Positions 1 to 6,791 of a DNA stretch of 10,828 nt are shown here, piece after piece. The stretch lies in NCBI GenBank assembly GCA_002284615.2, contig MU069553.1, positions 1 to 10,828 of the forward strand. The letters run 5' to 3'. Every line of letters begins with the position of its first letter. Within the stretch, counting starts at the first letter, position 1. The translations under genes were made by a program, and so were the position numbers. This DNA comes from Dunaliella salina (taxonomy: Eukaryota > Chlorophyta > Chlorophyceae > Chlamydomonadales > Dunaliellaceae). The notes under the pieces were generated by a model. That model was not told where the DNA came from. It searched no databases and saw nothing but the letters and a program-made list of their open reading frames with translations.

Positions 1-657
1 TCTGCAGGTTTCCTCCTTGCAGGGGCATAGGTTATTAGAGAGGAGAAATTCCCGGTACATTCTATCAGCCTGGTAGATTGTGTTGCTGGAGCGGTCATCA
101 GTTCTGACTATAGCATTCATGTTACCAATTATCAAGGGGATGCAGTTGCTATGGGTGTCAAGCAGAGTCTTTATGTAATCTTGCATTTCATTCCTGCTGA
201 CAAGAGCTTCATGAGAGCTGCCNGATGGCCAGTAGGTGCCTAATAGAAGAAGATTGGCATTGGTTCCCTTGAGTATGACAGATGCAATTCTTCCCTTAGA
301 GTTGGTGCATACTGGAGAGCATTGGGTGACTAGGGCTAAAGTGTCACGAACGCAAATGGTCGTGCCACCGGCCCTATTGAAAGCTGACCAATATTTGTAG
401 TTTTTGAGGAGCGATTCTAACCAAGAACGGGGCTTATTGCTTCTGCGGAGCTTGGTTTCAGTGAGGACTAAAATATCTGGGTTGTGGGTAGCTATGGAAT
501 GGCAGAGGTCCCATTTGCTCTTAAAGAGGCCTCTGACATTCATGGTCATGATTTTAAGCGCATGCTTTCCATCCTGCAAAGGCCCCAGAGGATTTTCAGG
601 GGTATCATATATTTTGGAGTGTGTGTGGTTCAGCTGTGAGACAGGCTGAGTGGGGCT
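1..657 (-). CDS. LINE ORF2 N-terminus: AP-endonuclease-like (EEP) domain, partial
   Basis: This is the start of the retrotransposon polyprotein, whose APE-type endonuclease nicks the target DNA. The frame is open from the TAA at 658-660 to the window edge. The first methionine codons are at 549 and 543. Numbered from the ATG at 549, an EEP first strand is visible (MNVRGL, Asn4), followed by the conserved glutamate in LVLTETK (Glu31), a GTYWPS strand at about 104-109, and the metal-site loop at 142-145. That loop reads GNMN where the family has GDxN, so the catalytic aspartate is replaced by asparagine. The single N at 223 falls in a serine codon and is silent. Frame and phase match the protease ORF upstream, so only one stop codon separates the two. 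The RT part is beyond the window. Confidence 0.85.
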
Positions 658-2490
658 TTAATTTACGCTTCTTTGTGGCGGTTGAGTGGTGTAAATAGGT
701 TGGGAAACCTGGACTATGGAGGGCTCTGGAGTGGTCTCTGCATGGAAAGTGGTATTGTACACAAAGGAGTTTGGGTCAAATGGAACGGAGCTGTCTGCCA
801 GATGTAGGTCAGAGGCTGGATCTAAGCCATCCCATACACTTCCTCTCTGGAAAGTAAGTATGCTACCTTGAAGATTTTTCCAATCACTTTCAGTTTGAAA
901 AGGCTGTGGATGGTCCTTGAGAGAATCTAAAAGGAGCCAAGTAAACCCCTCTCCAGATGAGGGGTTAGTGCTTGGGCTCTTCTTGAGAGTCACAGCATGA
1001 CCCCTTCCATTTGCATGGGGGATGGTGAGGATTACTGCATTTTTGTAGGCTGCGTTGAGCAACGTGNTTTCNATCAAACTTTTTGTTANTTGGCCTGGGG
1101 AGCAGTGAGGGTGGGTAACCTGGAGAATGTAATTTTTCTCCCGATTCCAAGAGAATTTGCTGAGGTAGTGGTTGAAGATCANAATGTTGAAGTTTCCTGT
1201 TCCATGGGTGTAATAGTGGCTCAGGTGGATATGTCGCTGCAGGCTACGACTCAGAAGGGTATCCTCCATGTGGCGNACGTGTGACAGAACACTATGGCCA
1301 GAGATGATTGGTTCACCTAGGGCCATATTAAAGGAGTGGACCAGACAAAAAGCTTTCTCTTGTTTTTCCATGTACTGTGAATTTTTGGGAATGAGAGTGT
1401 TATCTCCCGTATTGCCATTTAGAGAAGAAATCTTGAAGGCAGNGAAGGGGGGTAAATTCCTTTGGGAGCNCAAGTTGATGGGAGCTTCCTTGAGGGAGTC
1501 CAGTAATTTCCAGACTCCCTGGAATTTTTTAATGGCAAAAGCATGGTGATGGCTGCGGCATAGGAAGGCGTCACAGCCGTGCTGACTAGCGTGTAGGTCA
1601 AGAGCATCTGAGATGTGGTTGCTGGTGCTATGACCAAAAGAAGCGATTTCAGTTTGTTGAAGGTTGTTATTGAGCATCCATTGACCAGGGGCATTGTCAG
1701 AGAAGCCTGCGCCTGGTTCATAGGCATAGAGCCATCCCAAGGTAGGGTCATTTCTGTGTTGGATGTAAATAAAATTTTCCAGAGACTCTGGTGTGACTAT
1801 GCATGCTCCAAAAACGTTGTTTATAGCATGTACTTGGCAGTGGTAGCTAGTGTGACCTTGTTGCTCAAAATACAGATTATTTGGGCAAGGGGGCATACCC
1901 AACTGCATCATATAGCTGTTGTGCAAGTGCTCATGAGTCACATGGCAGGTGCTGTTGTCAGGAACAGCATACCTTGTAGGGGGTTGAGGCCCTGGATGCC
2001 ATTTTTGCAAAAGCATCCAGTGTGGAATGTGGTCCAGCAATCTCCAAGGGAGGGTCAGGAGGATCCTGGGGAGGCAGGAGGGAAGTTCATGGGCACAGTG
2101 AGGTTCTGGGAGCCGCTCAGTGTATTTTTCACTATCATTTGGGCTGGGGGCCATGCCCAGTTGCATCATGTCATTGTGGACTGTGTTTTTGCTAATATCA
2201 GAAGGAAATGTAACATCAGGAGCCCCCTCGTCAGAAGGGTGTGTCGGCAACCTGCAATTTACGGGGAAATTGCTTAAGTGTTCAGATTTGGAAAAATTTT
2301 GCCAGAGGTTCCCCCCTCCCTTCCGGGAAGGTAAATTTTTGAAAGGGGGAGTATGGCTGCCAGGGGTAGGTGTGGGGGCAGTAGGGGGGTAGCAGGGTGC
2401 AGAGGNGGATGCTTTCATGATGGTGCAGAGTGCGGAGCGTGCTGCCTTCCGTTTGGCCGGTCTTCCTTTGATGTGCTTTGCTGCACGCAT
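658..2490 (-). CDS. LINE-encoded protein with two tandem Josephin-like cysteine protease domains
   Basis: This is a protein of about 610 residues counted from the first ATG at 2490. The frame is open upstream to a stop at 2617-2619, but without an ATG. The N-terminus is basic (KGRPAKRKAAR) and is followed by a Pro/Thr-rich linker. Domain A (about 205-345) has CQVHAINN with Cys218, then His316 and Asp331 in a WKLLDSL strand. The 15-residue His-to-Asp spacing equals the His-to-Asn spacing of the Josephin family. Domain B (about 372-535) repeats the plan: KQEKAFCLVH with Cys382, preceded by Gln five residues earlier as in ataxin-3, then His498 and Asp522 in WLLLDSL. Both domains keep a full Cys/His/Asp set. 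A cysteine protease is known in Dualen elements; a polyprotein-processing or deubiquitinase role is inference. Eight N bases give undefined residues, one of them before domain A. OTU- or C39-like folds are the main alternatives. Confidence 0.7.
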   Translation of the reverse strand: MRAAKHIKGRPAKRKAARSALCTIMKASXSAPCYPPTAPTPTPGSHTPPFKNLPSRKGGGNLWQNFSKSEHLSNFPVNCRLPTHPSDEGAPDVTFPSDISKNTVHNDMMQLGMAPSPNDSEKYTERLPEPHCAHELPSCLPRILLTLPWRLLDHIPHWMLLQKWHPGPQPPTRYAVPDNSTCHVTHEHLHNSYMMQLGMPPCPNNLYFEQQGHTSYHCQVHAINNVFGACIVTPESLENFIYIQHRNDPTLGWLYAYEPGAGFSDNAPGQWMLNNNLQQTEIASFGHSTSNHISDALDLHASQHGCDAFLCRSHHHAFAIKKFQGVWKLLDSLKEAPINLXSQRNLPPFXAFKISSLNGNTGDNTLIPKNSQYMEKQEKAFCLVHSFNMALGEPIISGHSVLSHXRHMEDTLLSRSLQRHIHLSHYYTHGTGNFNIXIFNHYLSKFSWNREKNYILQVTHPHCSPGQXTKSLXEXTLLNAAYKNAVILTIPHANGRGHAVTLKKSPSTNPSSGEGFTWLLLDSLKDHPQPFQTESDWKNLQGSILTFQRGSVWDGLDPASDLHLADSSVPFDPNSFVYNTTFHAETTPEPSIVQVSQPIYTTQPPQRSVN

Positions 2491-2830
2491 AAGGAGCAGG
2501 ATTGTGGAGTCAATTTTGGCCTTGCGTGTTGGAGCTTGGACATGGAAATGGATGTGCACAGCCGCCAGAAGAAAGGCAGCCGCCAGAAGAAAGGCTTGTG
2601 CTTTTGGGCTTGTGTGTTACTGCTGCATGATGTTTTACTTGGCTTCCTTGTGGAAGTGGACCTCTTAACATTTGGATGGCATGGTTTAGTTGTGCAGCTG
2701 CAGGACCAGGTATGCCCGCACAGAAGAGAATAAGCAATGGCATGCAAGCAGGCTGCAAGCATCAAAAGGATGGTGATGAGAAGGTGCAGGTGCATGGGTG
2801 ATGGGGATTTATGATGAGATATCTGCATTG
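2491..2830 (-). other. Probable 5' leader of the minus-strand LINE half
   Basis: This lies between the protease ORF start and the inversion junction. A minus-strand frame is open here (2415-2840), but its translation is low-complexity, rich in Ser, Cys, His and Pro, and shows no domain. It overlaps the protease frame, so it is probably not a gene. The stretch contains an exact 18-bp tandem duplication at 2560-2595. Its right end abuts plus-strand LINE coding sequence. Confidence 0.45.
2560..2595. repeat. Exact 18-bp tandem duplication
   Basis: The unit AGCCGCCAGAAGAAAGGC occurs twice back to back (2560-2577 and 2578-2595) just upstream of the protease ORF, in the inferred LINE leader. Being a multiple of three, it keeps any reading frame in phase. 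Confidence 0.9.
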
Positions 2831-2860
2831 TATCCTGCACAGCCCAAGGGAAGACTCAAG

Positions 2861-2931
2861 TATACCAACACTAACTTCTGGCTAAGCCAAGAAATTGACC
2901 TTCCATGCCTTTCCTGGAGCTACAAATAATT
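2861..2931 (+). pseudogene. Upstream LINE coding remnant in another frame (RT/connection region)
   Basis: The frame starting at 2861 encodes YTNTNFWLSQEIDLP and ends at TAA 2929-2931, while the RNase H frame picks up from 2905 with LQIIAVWNTAARVRL. The RNase H frame has a TGA at 2896. A frame change between 2896 and 2931 is therefore needed to join the RT C-terminal region to RNase H. The frame stays open back to about 2804, beyond which it merges with the inverted junction. The domain assignment is inferred from position. Confidence 0.4.
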
Positions 2932-3933
2932 GCTGTGTGGAATACTGCTGCAAGAGTCCGCCTCAATGAAAACAACCCAGATTGGCTCACAGGCCTAAAA
3001 CAGGACATCCATGAAGCAATATGGCTGGAAAGAAAAATCAGCAACGACCCTATTCTTAATCCAAGGCACCCAGAAATTGAAAGTGGCCTCAACAAATTTA
3101 AAAAGCTACCCTCTGCCCACCAACAAACCTCTCACAGTAACACACAAAGCCAACAAACGTTCTCACCACTTACATCATCCAGCCCTTGCCTGGTACACAA
3201 AGTTGAAAACTGGAGAGAATGGTTGTACACGGACGGCAGCTCCCATGTGCACAATGGTAAACAAGTAATTGGTGCAGGAATCTACCACCCCGCTAGCGAC
3301 AGCACCAATNATGTCCAACCAAATGGAGCAGGGATCACCCATACCATCACAAGAGCCGAATTGGCGGCGATAGCAGCCGCCATTCTCCTAGGATATCGTT
3401 ACATTGCCACTGACAGCCTTTGCTCTCTAGAACAGATCAGAAAGCAAATACTCTACCCAGAACTTCATCACCAGCATGTCCAGGGCCACATCCTCAAGAT
3501 AATCATACAACTCATACGCAAAACACCTACCCCTATTCATTTCTTCAAGGTCAAATCCCACGCTGGAATTGCCGGCAATGAATGTGCGGATGCTACTGCT
3601 AAACATCAGGCCATTCAGAATAATGACGCAGACATAACCTTCCCATGTGCAAACCTTGAAGGCAATCCTTTTCATGACACCACCTGGCTTGCCGTTGAGG
3701 AAACTTCCTACACCCATGCAAATGCTTCTAGACGCCTGAACCCACCTAACATGAAGCTCCAACACTTCTCCAACCTCCATGACGCTTTACGGAAACACAT
3801 GCACTCAAAACACAGACTTGGAAAGGCCAATACCAATACAGGATACTACTCTTTCTACCAAAGTCTACTCCCCAGCATTCACAAAAATACCAGTAATTCT
3901 TTTGGACCATGCCTACACTCTCTTTCAAAATGA
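2905..3933 (+). CDS. LINE RNase H domain (frame fragment)
   Basis: The fragment is 342 residues long. RNase H would remove the RNA strand during retrotransposition. The domain spans about residues 105-236 (bases 3217-3612). The full catalytic set is visible: Asp110 in YTDGSS, Glu152 in TRAELAAI, Asp170 in IATDS and Asp229 in NECADA, plus the KSHAGIAGN loop with His219. A basic linker of about 100 residues precedes the domain, and a helical region leading to the zinc knuckle follows. The fragment is not a host RNase H gene: it starts within the LINE frame, and the reading moves to another frame near 3900, where a T run appears one base short. The codon containing the N at 3310 is undefined but lies outside the catalytic positions. 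Confidence 0.85.
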   Translation: MPFLELQIIAVWNTAARVRLNENNPDWLTGLKQDIHEAIWLERKISNDPILNPRHPEIESGLNKFKKLPSAHQQTSHSNTQSQQTFSPLTSSSPCLVHKVENWREWLYTDGSSHVHNGKQVIGAGIYHPASDSTNXVQPNGAGITHTITRAELAAIAAAILLGYRYIATDSLCSLEQIRKQILYPELHHQHVQGHILKIIIQLIRKTPTPIHFFKVKSHAGIAGNECADATAKHQAIQNNDADITFPCANLEGNPFHDTTWLAVEETSYTHANASRRLNPPNMKLQHFSNLHDALRKHMHSKHRLGKANTNTGYYSFYQSLLPSIHKNTSNSFGPCLHSLSK

Positions 3934-4283
3934 AGCAAAACATTTTCAAATACCGCACAGGTACCCTATTCAATCAAAAGCACGCAGTGCGCTTCAAAAT
4001 TTCCACCAGCCTACAATGCCCCCTCTGTGGGGAACTTGACAGTGCCCTCCGCATCTTATCAGGATGCAAAAATTCAACCATAACTGGTATGGTAACTGAG
4101 CGACATAATATTGCCAGCAGGATCCTGCTAAAAGCCATCAGTAAAGGCCCTCTTGGGGCAGGTATTGCTTCTATGGACACTGGCAGTGCGGACCGTCTTG
4201 CCTTGCAAGATTTGCAAATCCCAGAACACGCTACCAATAGGACCCTCCCTAAATATATTTTCCCACGCTGCTTCCCTAATTAA
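3909..4283 (+). pseudogene. LINE zinc-knuckle segment between RNase H and the REL endonuclease
   Basis: This frame continues the LINE protein after the slip near 3900; its ATG at 3909 is probably internal rather than a real start. Residues 1-30 resemble the helical tract that precedes the knuckle. CPLC at residues 37-40 and Cys53 fit the CX2CX7HX4C knuckle found downstream of RT in elements with restriction-like endonucleases. Position 48, where the histidine is expected, is arginine (codon CGC, one transition from CAC). The conserved tail ends IFPRCFPN at a TAA (4281-4283), after which the same frame continues into the endonuclease. The stop is therefore probably a nonsense mutation and the zinc site is probably defective. 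Confidence 0.65.
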
Positions 4284-4838
4284 GATAGACTCAAATCCAG
4301 CCAGCCTGATGCTCTGTTAATTGTTCCTCTGAAAGGGACATCAAGGTCAAATCCTCGTTATGAATTAAGAAGTGCAGGGAGGCGTGGGGGGAACAGGGAG
4401 GACCCAGCGCCAGCCACAGCCAGACCACCCACATACAAGGCTCGCGACCCCAGTCAGCTTCACCCAGATCACAGACACATCCACCTTGTGGAAGTCAAAT
4501 ACTGTGAGGACATCAGGCCCAACAGCCAGCTTGAGGCCTCCAAGCTGCAGCACCGCGATCTTTCTCGCCATCTTTCTGGAGCCTCAGCTCAAGTCACCCT
4601 CCATACTATCCTATTAGGAGTGGGAGGAGTCATCTATAAACCTCATACTTTGGAGCCTCTTAAGGAGCTTGATATTGACACTTTCAAGGCCACTAAGCTT
4701 GCTCGTAAGCTTCATGCTCATTCTGCCCTGTATGCTCATAAACTTGCCAGCACCAGACGCCCTCTTGAGAAGACCTTTTCCAACTCTCAGCAAGGTCAGG
4801 CACGGGCTACTGCTAGTAACCCACCTGATCCCCACTGA
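4284..4838 (+). pseudogene. LINE C-terminal restriction-like (PD-(D/E)XK) endonuclease
   Basis: In frame with the zinc-knuckle segment but separated from it by the TAA at 4281. The first motif is QPDALLIVP (Pro-Asp at 4305-4310) and the second is HLVEVKYCED (Glu-Val-Lys at 4491-4499), giving the PD...EXK signature of this nuclease superfamily. The two motifs are about 60 codons apart, separated by a Pro/Arg/Gly-rich stretch. Restriction-like endonucleases of R2-type LINEs usually have a much shorter PD-to-E spacing. A helical C-terminal part with KATKLA, STRR and LEK follows, ending NPPDPH before TGA at 4836-4838. The same C-terminus occurs in the second copy at 5505-6034, which supports it as a real conserved domain. 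Confidence 0.7.
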
Positions 4839-4969
4839 CTTCTTTCTCTTGCTTTCTCTTGGTGAAGCGGGTACACGGTGCCTCGGCCCCAGGTATCCGT
4901 CTTTTCCTTAATTGATGTGGGGAGTGTTTTCACTGCCTGCGTAGTTTTTCTTTTTTCTTTTCTTTTCTT
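4839..4969 (+). other. LINE 3' UTR with two hairpins and a CTTTT-type tail
   Basis: Hairpin 1 pairs GGTGCCT (4877-4883) with AGGTATC (4891-4897) across a 7-base loop, using two G-T wobbles. Hairpin 2 pairs AGTG (4923-4926) with CACT (4931-4934) across TTTT. GCCTGCGTAG follows, then a pyrimidine tail of T runs broken by C (4945-4969). The second copy at 6035-6156 has the same layout. LINE reverse transcriptases often recognise such 3' stem-loops; that role is inferred here. Confidence 0.55.
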
Positions 4970-5504
4970 GGAATATATGACGCACGCGCTCTTAATTGGG
5001 ATTGCACTCCAGTAATGATGGACAATTTTTTTGCTATTAAGGTGTCGAGGATGTTAAGAGGAAAATTGTCGCCAGCATGCCAGATGACGAGACCTGAAAC
5101 CAACAACAAGCTGACTAATTTTCACAGGATCAGCAGGGCGTACTTTCCGTTGGAAATCAGGAGCAAAATGCAAGCCATCCACGGCGATAAAAGGTGTGGA
5201 GTCCAGCAAGAGGAAATCCTGGCAGCAAGAGAGATGTCGGCATAAACAACTTTTTGTAGAACAGGGCTATAGCAATGGGTGGGATAAATTTCTGGTCTAG
5301 CAAGAATAGCTGAAGGGTTGGCGAGACGGCTGTGTGTAATAGAAAGGGGGAAAGGCGACCATGATGAATGTTGTGTGAAGACGGGAAAGAAAGAGTTTTC
5401 AGCCTTTATAGCGTTTAAAAAGTGGCATCGGGGACACAAGATAAATTTAGGATGAGAAAACACACTTTAATACAGTGGACCATCCTTGAAAGACAACATT
5501 CTTC
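4970..5504. other. Spacer between two LINE fragments; no gene recognised
   Basis: A minus-strand frame is open from 5463 to 5122 (113 residues), and an overlapping minus frame also reads openly for about 60 codons (for example DSTPFIAVDGLHF). Neither shows a domain I recognise and no splice structure is evident. It may be a decayed fragment of another element or of a host exon. Nothing else is supportable here. Confidence 0.3.
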
Positions 5505-6156
5505 CATTCTGTGGAAGTTTGGGGTATGGTATCTTCCCACGAGTGCAGCTTAGTGGGAGCACTGAGGCCTGCAACCAGACCTGACCAAAAGATACTCAAC
5601 TCATCGGTCAGAAAAAAAAAAGTCGGTCAGGAAAAATTGATAACAAACCATCAAATTAAGGGCTTCAGCTCAAGTCACCCTTCAGTTCTGTCAGGTGTGT
5701 GTGTGTGGGGTCATCTACATCCTATACACCTGGAGCCACTTCAAGAGCTCGGCGTTGAAACTCGTAAGGCCACCAAGCTTGCTCTAAAGCTTCATACCCT
5801 TTCTGTCCAGTATGCTTAAGATCTTGTTAACAAGTTTGTAAGCACCAGACGAGCTCTTGAGAAGGCTTCTTTCAACTCTCACCAGCAAGATCAGGCATGG
5901 TCTACTGAAAAGAAAAGAAAAAGAAAAGAAAAGTCTACGCAAGCCAAAGGCTGCGTGCATTAAGAGAAGAAACCTTAACAAAAGTTAGAGGCCTCACCAG
6001 GTCTACTGCTTGTAACCCTCCAGATCCGCACTGACCTCTTTCTTTTGTTTCTTTTGGTGGAGGGGATACACGATGCCTTGGCCCTAGGTACCCTCTCTTC
6101 CTAAATTGACGTGGGGTGTTTTTTCAATGCCTGCGTAGTTCTTCTTTCCTTTTTTT
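5505..6156 (+). mobile_element. Second, older 3' fragment of a related LINE
   Basis: Collinear with 4485-4969 of the first copy. It has a VEV remnant of the endonuclease motif at about 5508-5516 without the lysine, then EPLQELG, KATKLALKLH, STRRALEK and NPPDPH ending at TGA 6032-6034, followed by the same 3' UTR and GCCTGCGTAG. It is broken by an in-frame TAA at 5817-5819, where the first copy reads CAT, and by a 92-bp insertion at 5908-5999. Its tail is a degraded pyrimidine run followed by twelve G. The endonuclease core is scrambled, so no nuclease activity is expected. It is probably a 5'-truncated insertion; no target duplication was identified. Confidence 0.75.
5899..6008 (-). mobile_element. 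92-bp nested insertion with 9-bp target-site duplication (SINE-like)
   Basis: GGTCTACTG occurs at 5899-5907 and again at 6000-6008, flanking 92 bp that are absent from the homologous place in the first LINE copy, where the uninterrupted site reads GGGCTACTG. On the minus strand the insert begins TGGTGAGGCC and ends GGCTTGCGTAGAC followed by repeated CTTTT units. This ending closely resembles the LINE 3' terminus (GCCTGCGTAG plus CTTTT-type tail). It contains a stem of ACGC and GCC paired to GGC and GCGT around AAA. It has no coding capacity. A short non-autonomous element or a severely truncated LINE derivative fits best. Confidence 0.7.
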
Positions 6157-6169
6157 GGGGGGGGGGGGC

Positions 6170-6791
6170 ATGCATCATGTGGTCCTAAATATCGGAGCCT
6201 CAGATGTTGCGTCAACCTCCAGTTCATGTTGGGATGGAGGTGTGTCTGTGCAATTTTTGTTCCCAATTCAAGAATCTTTTTCAAGGGCTGAGCAGCCCCA
6301 AGTTTACGGCTGAAGTTCTAATCCCAACGTAACACATTTGATCAGGAAGAAGGCATGTGCTCATCCCCATTTGCACTGCTGAAGACTGAATGCCAATTTC
6401 CGGTCCTCCCTCATGCTAGTCAAATACCAATGCCTTTGTGTCCCTAGACAATCCCAAACAATCCTGAAGGCGCAGTTTGTCACCGGCAATGATAGGCAGG
6501 CTGCTCCTGTTGCATGCCGTAAACTTTTTGTTTCCTTGACTTAACAGGAGGTTGACTGGTGCTCGTTGGACTGCTAGTACCCCCCTTGACCCCTTCCAGC
6601 CAGGAGGCCAAAGTTGAGCATCTTCTTCCTCGCGCTTCATACGCACATGTGCCTGCAGCATGCACAGCACGTGGCAGTGCACAGCTTCCCAGCTCTCCAG
6701 ATGCAGTTTCTTCGCATGCCGGGGTAAACGGGAAGTTCAGAGAGGCGGCGGTGATACGGAACTGCTGTGTGTGACTTGCTTGGCACGGAGC
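6170..6791. other. Unassigned stretch
   Basis: Short overlapping frames occur on both strands but none shows a recognisable domain or a convincing splice pattern. A frame at about 6601-6774 (+) is open after an AG dinucleotide, but it ends at a TGA without continuation. Nothing is annotated here. Confidence 0.3.

Larger units (their letters stand above)
1..2830 (-). mobile_element. 5' half of a Dualen/RandI-like non-LTR retrotransposon, inverted relative to the 3' half
   Basis: Read on the minus strand, this block runs from a non-coding leader (about 2830-2491) through a protease-like ORF (2490-658) into an AP-endonuclease domain cut by the window edge. That order, cysteine protease then APE, is the 5' part of Dualen-type LINEs, the clade known to encode both an APE and a restriction-like endonuclease. 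The right-hand boundary is only bracketed (about 2740-2860), because the minus leader runs straight into plus-strand coding sequence of the element's 3' half. Reverse transcriptase would lie left of position 1 and is not visible. The protease frame is open across more than 600 codons, so this copy is not old. Assignment to the clade rests on domain content, not on an RT tree. Confidence 0.75.
2830..4969 (+). mobile_element. 3' half of a Dualen/RandI-like LINE (RNase H, zinc knuckle, REL endonuclease, 3' UTR, CTTTT tail)
   Basis: This is a plus-strand segment with, in order, the end of the RT/connection region, RNase H, a CCHC-type knuckle, a PD-(D/E)XK endonuclease, a stop at 4836-4838, a 3' UTR with two hairpins, and a pyrimidine tail at 4945-4969. 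RNase H plus a C-terminal restriction-like endonuclease in one LINE, next to an inverted APE and protease half, is diagnostic of Dualen-type elements. Three lesions break the coding frame: a frame change between about 2896 and 2931, a one-base loss in a T run near 3900, and a nonsense codon at 4281-4283. The 5' edge meets the inverted half at about 2740-2860. No target-site duplication can be tested because the left end is outside the window. Confidence 0.75.

Noticed and set aside
1615..2277. Plus-strand 220-residue ORF
   Set aside because: It is antisense to the protease ORF, whose catalytic motifs identify the real frame.
2415..2840. Minus-strand 141-residue ORF as a gene
   Set aside because: It overlaps the protease frame, has low-complexity composition and shows no domain; it is probably leader sequence.
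2905..3933. Stand-alone host RNase H gene
   Set aside because: It is flanked in order by LINE RT-side sequence, a zinc knuckle and a restriction-like endonuclease, so it belongs to the retrotransposon.
5990..5999. tRNA 3' end suggested by CCTCACCA at the insert edge
   Set aside because: No cloverleaf or A/B box promoter can be built from the 92 bp, so no tRNA gene is called.
6157..6168. Run of twelve G as a regulatory element
   Set aside because: It sits at the decayed LINE tail and is best read as a simple homopolymer.
6601..6774. Plus-strand frame after TTCCAG as an exon
   Set aside because: It ends at TGA without a good donor and shows no recognisable domain.
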